NCBI GenBank assembly: GCA_002415025.1
Contig: DIBR01000035.1
Location: 1 to 35,933 of the forward strand
DNA: 35,933 nucleotides
Source of the DNA: Spongiibacteraceae bacterium UBA5047
GTDB lineage: Bacteria > Pseudomonadota > Gammaproteobacteria > Pseudomonadales > Spongiibacteraceae
Reading direction: 5' to 3'
Shown here: positions 33,167-35,933 of the stretch, one piece after another
Numbering within the stretch: position 1 is the stretch's first letter
Layout: every line of letters starts with the position of its first letter
Translations under genes and position numbers: made by a program
Notes under the pieces: generated by a model
Databases searched by the model: none
Seen by the model: only the letters and a program-made list of their open reading frames with translations
Told to the model about the DNA's origin: nothing

Positions 33167-34939
33167 TTGAAACCAACAGACGTCAAAGACCCCGAATATT
33201 TTCACAAGGTGGTTGATTGTCAGTATGCCTGCCCGGCGCACACGCCGGTGCCGGAGTACATCCGCCTCATTGCCGCCCAACGTTATACCGATGCCTACAT
33301 GGTCAACTGGGAATCCAACGTGTTTCCCGGCGTATTGGGCAGAACCTGCGACCGGCCCTGCGAACCCGCCTGCCGGCGTGGGCGTCTGGAGCAAGAGCCG
33401 GTAGCCATCTGTCGCCTTAAGCGGGTAGCCGCTGACAACAAAGATGATATTTCCCGGTATTTGCCCGAAATACCCAAAACCAAAAACGGTAAAAAAGTGG
33501 CGCTACTTGGCGGTGGCCCGGCGTCGCTAACCGTAGCGCGCGACCTTATGCCGCTGGGTTATTCCATTGACCTTTACGATGACCAGCCCGCGGGCGGCGG
33601 CTTTATGCGCAGCCAGATTCCGGCCTTCCGGCTTCCCGAAGAAGTGCTCAACGAAGAGGTTAACCTTATTCTCGATATGGGTGTGATGACCCAGTTCAAT
33701 ACCTATGTTGATAGTCTCAAGTCGATCCTGGACAAGGATTACGACGCCGTATTTGTGGGTACCGGTGCGCCGCGGGGTCGTGACTTGAACCTGCCGGGCA
33801 GGGAAGAAGCCGCCGACAATATTCACATCGGTATCGACTGGCTGGCCAGTGTCGCCTTTGGCCATATTGAATCGGTCGGCAAAAAAGTCATCGTATTGGG
33901 TGGTGGCAATACCGCTATGGATTGCTGCCGCACCGCCCGTCGTTTGGGTAGTGATGACGTCAAGGTTGTGGTGCGCAGTCCCTTTGCGGAAATGAAAGCG
34001 TCGACCTGGGAAAAAGAAGATGCCATGCACGAGGGCATCCCGATTCTTGATAATCACGTGCCGAAAGAATTCGTGGTTAAAGACGGCAAGCTGACCGGCA
34101 TCGTATTTGAGAAAGTTGAAGCCGTGTATGACAAAAGCGGGAAGCGGTCGCTGCTGCCAACCGACGAAGAGCCTGTACTGATCGAATGTGACGATGTGCT
34201 GATGGCCATTGGCCAGGAGAACAGTTTTCCCTGGATTGAACGTGATATTGGTATCGAATTCGGCAAGTGGGATATGCCGGTCGTGAACGAGACCAGTTTC
34301 CAGTCAACAAATCCGAAAGTGTTTTTCGGTGGCGATGCCGCCTTCGGCCCGGAAAATGTTATTACCGCAGTGGCACACGGTCATCAGGCCGCGATCTCGA
34401 TAGACCGTTTTTGTCAGGGCGAAGATGTAAGTGAGCGGCCCGCGCCGGGTGTAACGCTTATCAGCCAGAAAATGGGTATTCACGAATGGAGCTATGACAG
34501 CAGCGTGGAAGACGACGTGCGCTATGTAGTGCCGCAGGCCGAGCTGTCAAAAACCCTGAGTGACCGCAAGCTGGAAGTGGAGCTTGGCTTTGATGCTGCA
34601 ACGGCCTTCAAAGAGGCTCAACGCTGCCTCAACTGCGATGTGCAGACCGTATTTGCCGAAGATCGTTGTATTGAATGCGATGCCTGTATTGATATCTGTC
34701 CGACAGACTGTTTGACCTTTGCCGTCAATCAGGAGGAAGAAGTGCTGCGGCAGAATCTGAAAATGCCGGCCAGCAATCTTGCACAGGACATTTATGTGTC
34801 TGAAGACCTGCCGACGGGCAGGGCGATGGTGAAAGATGAAAACGTCTGCCTGCACTGTGGGTTGTGCGCCGAGCGTTGCCCGACAGCAGCCTGGGATATG
34901 CAGAAATTTTATTATTCCGTAACCAAGGCGGGGCAGTAG
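33167..34939 (+). CDS. GltD-like FAD/NAD(P) oxidoreductase with ferredoxin domains
   Basis: The 590-residue flavoprotein resembles the glutamate synthase small subunit. It has an N-terminal Cys-rich Fe-S domain (C18, C22, C61, C65, C69), an FAD site (VALLGGGPASLTVARDL, ~111), an NAD(P) site (VIVLGGGNTAMDCCRTARRL, ~241) and a second FAD contact (VFFGGDAAFGPENVITAVAHG). It then adds a C-terminal pair of [4Fe-4S] motifs (CIECDACIDICPTDC and CLHCGLCAERCPTAA). The start is TTG 33167 behind GGGAAG; no ATG fits better. Its neighbour is KorA, so it probably passes electrons between the 2-oxoacid:ferredoxin oxidoreductase and NAD(P), and is not true glutamate synthase. The ferredoxin fusion favours this. 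Confidence 0.85.
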   Translation: MKPTDVKDPEYFHKVVDCQYACPAHTPVPEYIRLIAAQRYTDAYMVNWESNVFPGVLGRTCDRPCEPACRRGRLEQEPVAICRLKRVAADNKDDISRYLPEIPKTKNGKKVALLGGGPASLTVARDLMPLGYSIDLYDDQPAGGGFMRSQIPAFRLPEEVLNEEVNLILDMGVMTQFNTYVDSLKSILDKDYDAVFVGTGAPRGRDLNLPGREEAADNIHIGIDWLASVAFGHIESVGKKVIVLGGGNTAMDCCRTARRLGSDDVKVVVRSPFAEMKASTWEKEDAMHEGIPILDNHVPKEFVVKDGKLTGIVFEKVEAVYDKSGKRSLLPTDEEPVLIECDDVLMAIGQENSFPWIERDIGIEFGKWDMPVVNETSFQSTNPKVFFGGDAAFGPENVITAVAHGHQAAISIDRFCQGEDVSERPAPGVTLISQKMGIHEWSYDSSVEDDVRYVVPQAELSKTLSDRKLEVELGFDAATAFKEAQRCLNCDVQTVFAEDRCIECDACIDICPTDCLTFAVNQEEEVLRQNLKMPASNLAQDIYVSEDLPTGRAMVKDENVCLHCGLCAERCPTAAWDMQKFYYSVTKAGQ

Positions 34940-34948
34940 GGCAGAGCC

Positions 34949-35933
34949 ATGAAACGAATAGAAGCAGTCAACGATTTTGTTATCAAGTTCGCCAACGTAA
35001 ACGGCACCGGCTCTGCCAGCGCCAATAATATGTTTGCCAAGGCCCTGTTCCGCATGGGGTTGCCGGTTAGCCCCAAAAATATCTTTCCATCGAACATTCA
35101 GGGTTTGCCCACCTGGTACGAAGTGCGGGTTAGTGAGAAAGGGTATCTTGGCCGTCGCGGCGGAGTGGATTTTATGGTCTGCGTAAACCCGCAGAGCATG
35201 GCCAAGGACATTCGCGAAGTCGAGCCCGGCGGCTATTTCCTGCACGACTCCAGTAAGCCGCTCGATATTCGTATGGTGCGCAACGATATCAATATCGTTG
35301 GCATACCGCTGATGGATATCTGCCAGCGTGAATATGCCGATCCGCGCCAGCGCCAATTGTTTCGCAATGTCATCTATGTAGGCGCACTGGCGGCTTTGCT
35401 GGATATTGAATTTGATGTGCTCACCGGTCTGGTATCGGATCAGTTTCGCGGCAAGGAAAAATTGATTGTTCCGAACGTTCACGCTCTGGAGCTGGGTTAC
35501 CACTATGCTCGCGACAACTACACATGCCCTCTGGGTGTGCGGGTAGAGCGCCGTGATGCCGTTGGCGACCGCATTCTGATTGATGGTAATACCGCTGCGG
35601 CGCTGGGGGCCATTTACGGTGGCGCCACGGTTGCGGCCTGGTATCCGATTACCCCCTCGACCTCGGTTGTCGATGGTTTCGACAAATACTGCAAACGCCT
35701 GCGCATTGATCCGGGCAGTGGCAACAAAAACTACGCCATTGTGCAGGCCGAAGACGAGCTGGCCGCCATCGGTATGGTCATTGGTGCGAGCTGGAACGGT
35801 GCCCGCGCCTTTACGGCCACAAGCGGCCCCGGGATTCCCTTGATGAGTGAGTTTTTGGGCCTGGCGTATTTCGCGGAAATACCTACTGTCCTGATTGACG
35901 TACAGCGCGCCGGCCCTTCTACCGGTATGCCGA
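34949..35933 (+). CDS. korA: 2-oxoacid:ferredoxin oxidoreductase, gamma-alpha fused subunit (partial)
   Basis: The frame is open from ATG 34949 to the window end (328 codons), so the C-terminus is missing. The first ~200 residues are the gamma domain (ANVNGTGSASANNMFAKALF, GLPTWYEVRVSEKGYLGRRG). The alpha or pyrimidine-binding domain follows (AAALGAIYGGATVAAWYPIT, AIVQAEDELAAIGMVIGASW, TSGPGIPLMSEFLGLAYFAE). This is the layout of KorA-type subunits, whose usual partner is 2-oxoglutarate, though other 2-oxoacids are possible. It starts 9 bases after the GltD-like gene, in one operon; a korB beta subunit is expected next. Confidence 0.88.
   Translation, partial: MKRIEAVNDFVIKFANVNGTGSASANNMFAKALFRMGLPVSPKNIFPSNIQGLPTWYEVRVSEKGYLGRRGGVDFMVCVNPQSMAKDIREVEPGGYFLHDSSKPLDIRMVRNDINIVGIPLMDICQREYADPRQRQLFRNVIYVGALAALLDIEFDVLTGLVSDQFRGKEKLIVPNVHALELGYHYARDNYTCPLGVRVERRDAVGDRILIDGNTAAALGAIYGGATVAAWYPITPSTSVVDGFDKYCKRLRIDPGSGNKNYAIVQAEDELAAIGMVIGASWNGARAFTATSGPGIPLMSEFLGLAYFAEIPTVLIDVQRAGPSTGMP

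Noticed and set aside
1..35933. tRNA, rRNA, CRISPR array or replication origin
   Set aside because: I looked for cloverleaf 3' ends, conserved rRNA stretches, regular repeats and DnaA-box clusters and saw none I could support.

Overview
The window reads as a chromosomal segment of a gammaproteobacterium. Three things point there: a complete System I cytochrome c maturation operon (ccmABCDEFGHI), a canonical Smc (not MukB) followed by zipA and ligA, and gammaproteobacterial-type TtcA, ZipA and LigA sequences. The smc-zipA-ligA order and the P450/thioesterase cargo fit a Pseudomonadales/Cellvibrionales-like marine or environmental lineage. The exact genus cannot be fixed from the sequence.

Bases 1 to about 13,210 are an accessory, patchwork region, A+T-richer in places and full of debris. 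It starts with the right end of an IS3-family element, whose orfA carries a one-base frameshift. The element abuts and truncates a TraF-like outer-membrane barrel gene. That gene is the last of a minus-strand operon with an RND permease and a membrane fusion protein, divergent from a MarR regulator. Next come two hotdog thioesterase-like genes, a decayed P450 fragment, an intact P450, an AraC-type regulator, a second and degenerate IS3-family remnant, and a second intact P450 related to the decayed one. The region ends abruptly inside ttcA, whose N-terminus, including the first half of the PP-loop, is replaced by unrelated A+T-rich DNA.

Bases 14,039 to 18,313 hold the most unusual system: a compact rotary-switch-like module with no other flagellar genes around it. 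It encodes a single protein fusing a FliF C-terminal piece (signal peptide, one periplasmic ring-building-like domain, a membrane helix and the FliG-binding tail) to a complete three-domain FliG. FliM and FliN follow in tight coupling. After a 443-base leader with a strong intrinsic terminator come a CheY and an overlapping HPt protein. In FliG the acidic pair of the torque helix appears to be lost, while the structural motifs (EHPQ, MFxF-like) are kept. This is a C-ring without export apparatus, rod, hook, filament, stator or CheA in the window. The possible output is a switchable membrane-anchored ring serving something other than a classical flagellum.

Bases 18,402 to 25,391 are the ccm operon, nine genes with overlaps or very short gaps. 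From 25,627 onwards come smc, zipA, ligA and a small SLT-type lipoprotein. The window ends in an operon for a 2-oxoacid:ferredoxin oxidoreductase: a GltD-like flavoprotein with extra ferredoxin clusters, then the start of a gamma-alpha fused KorA cut by the window end.
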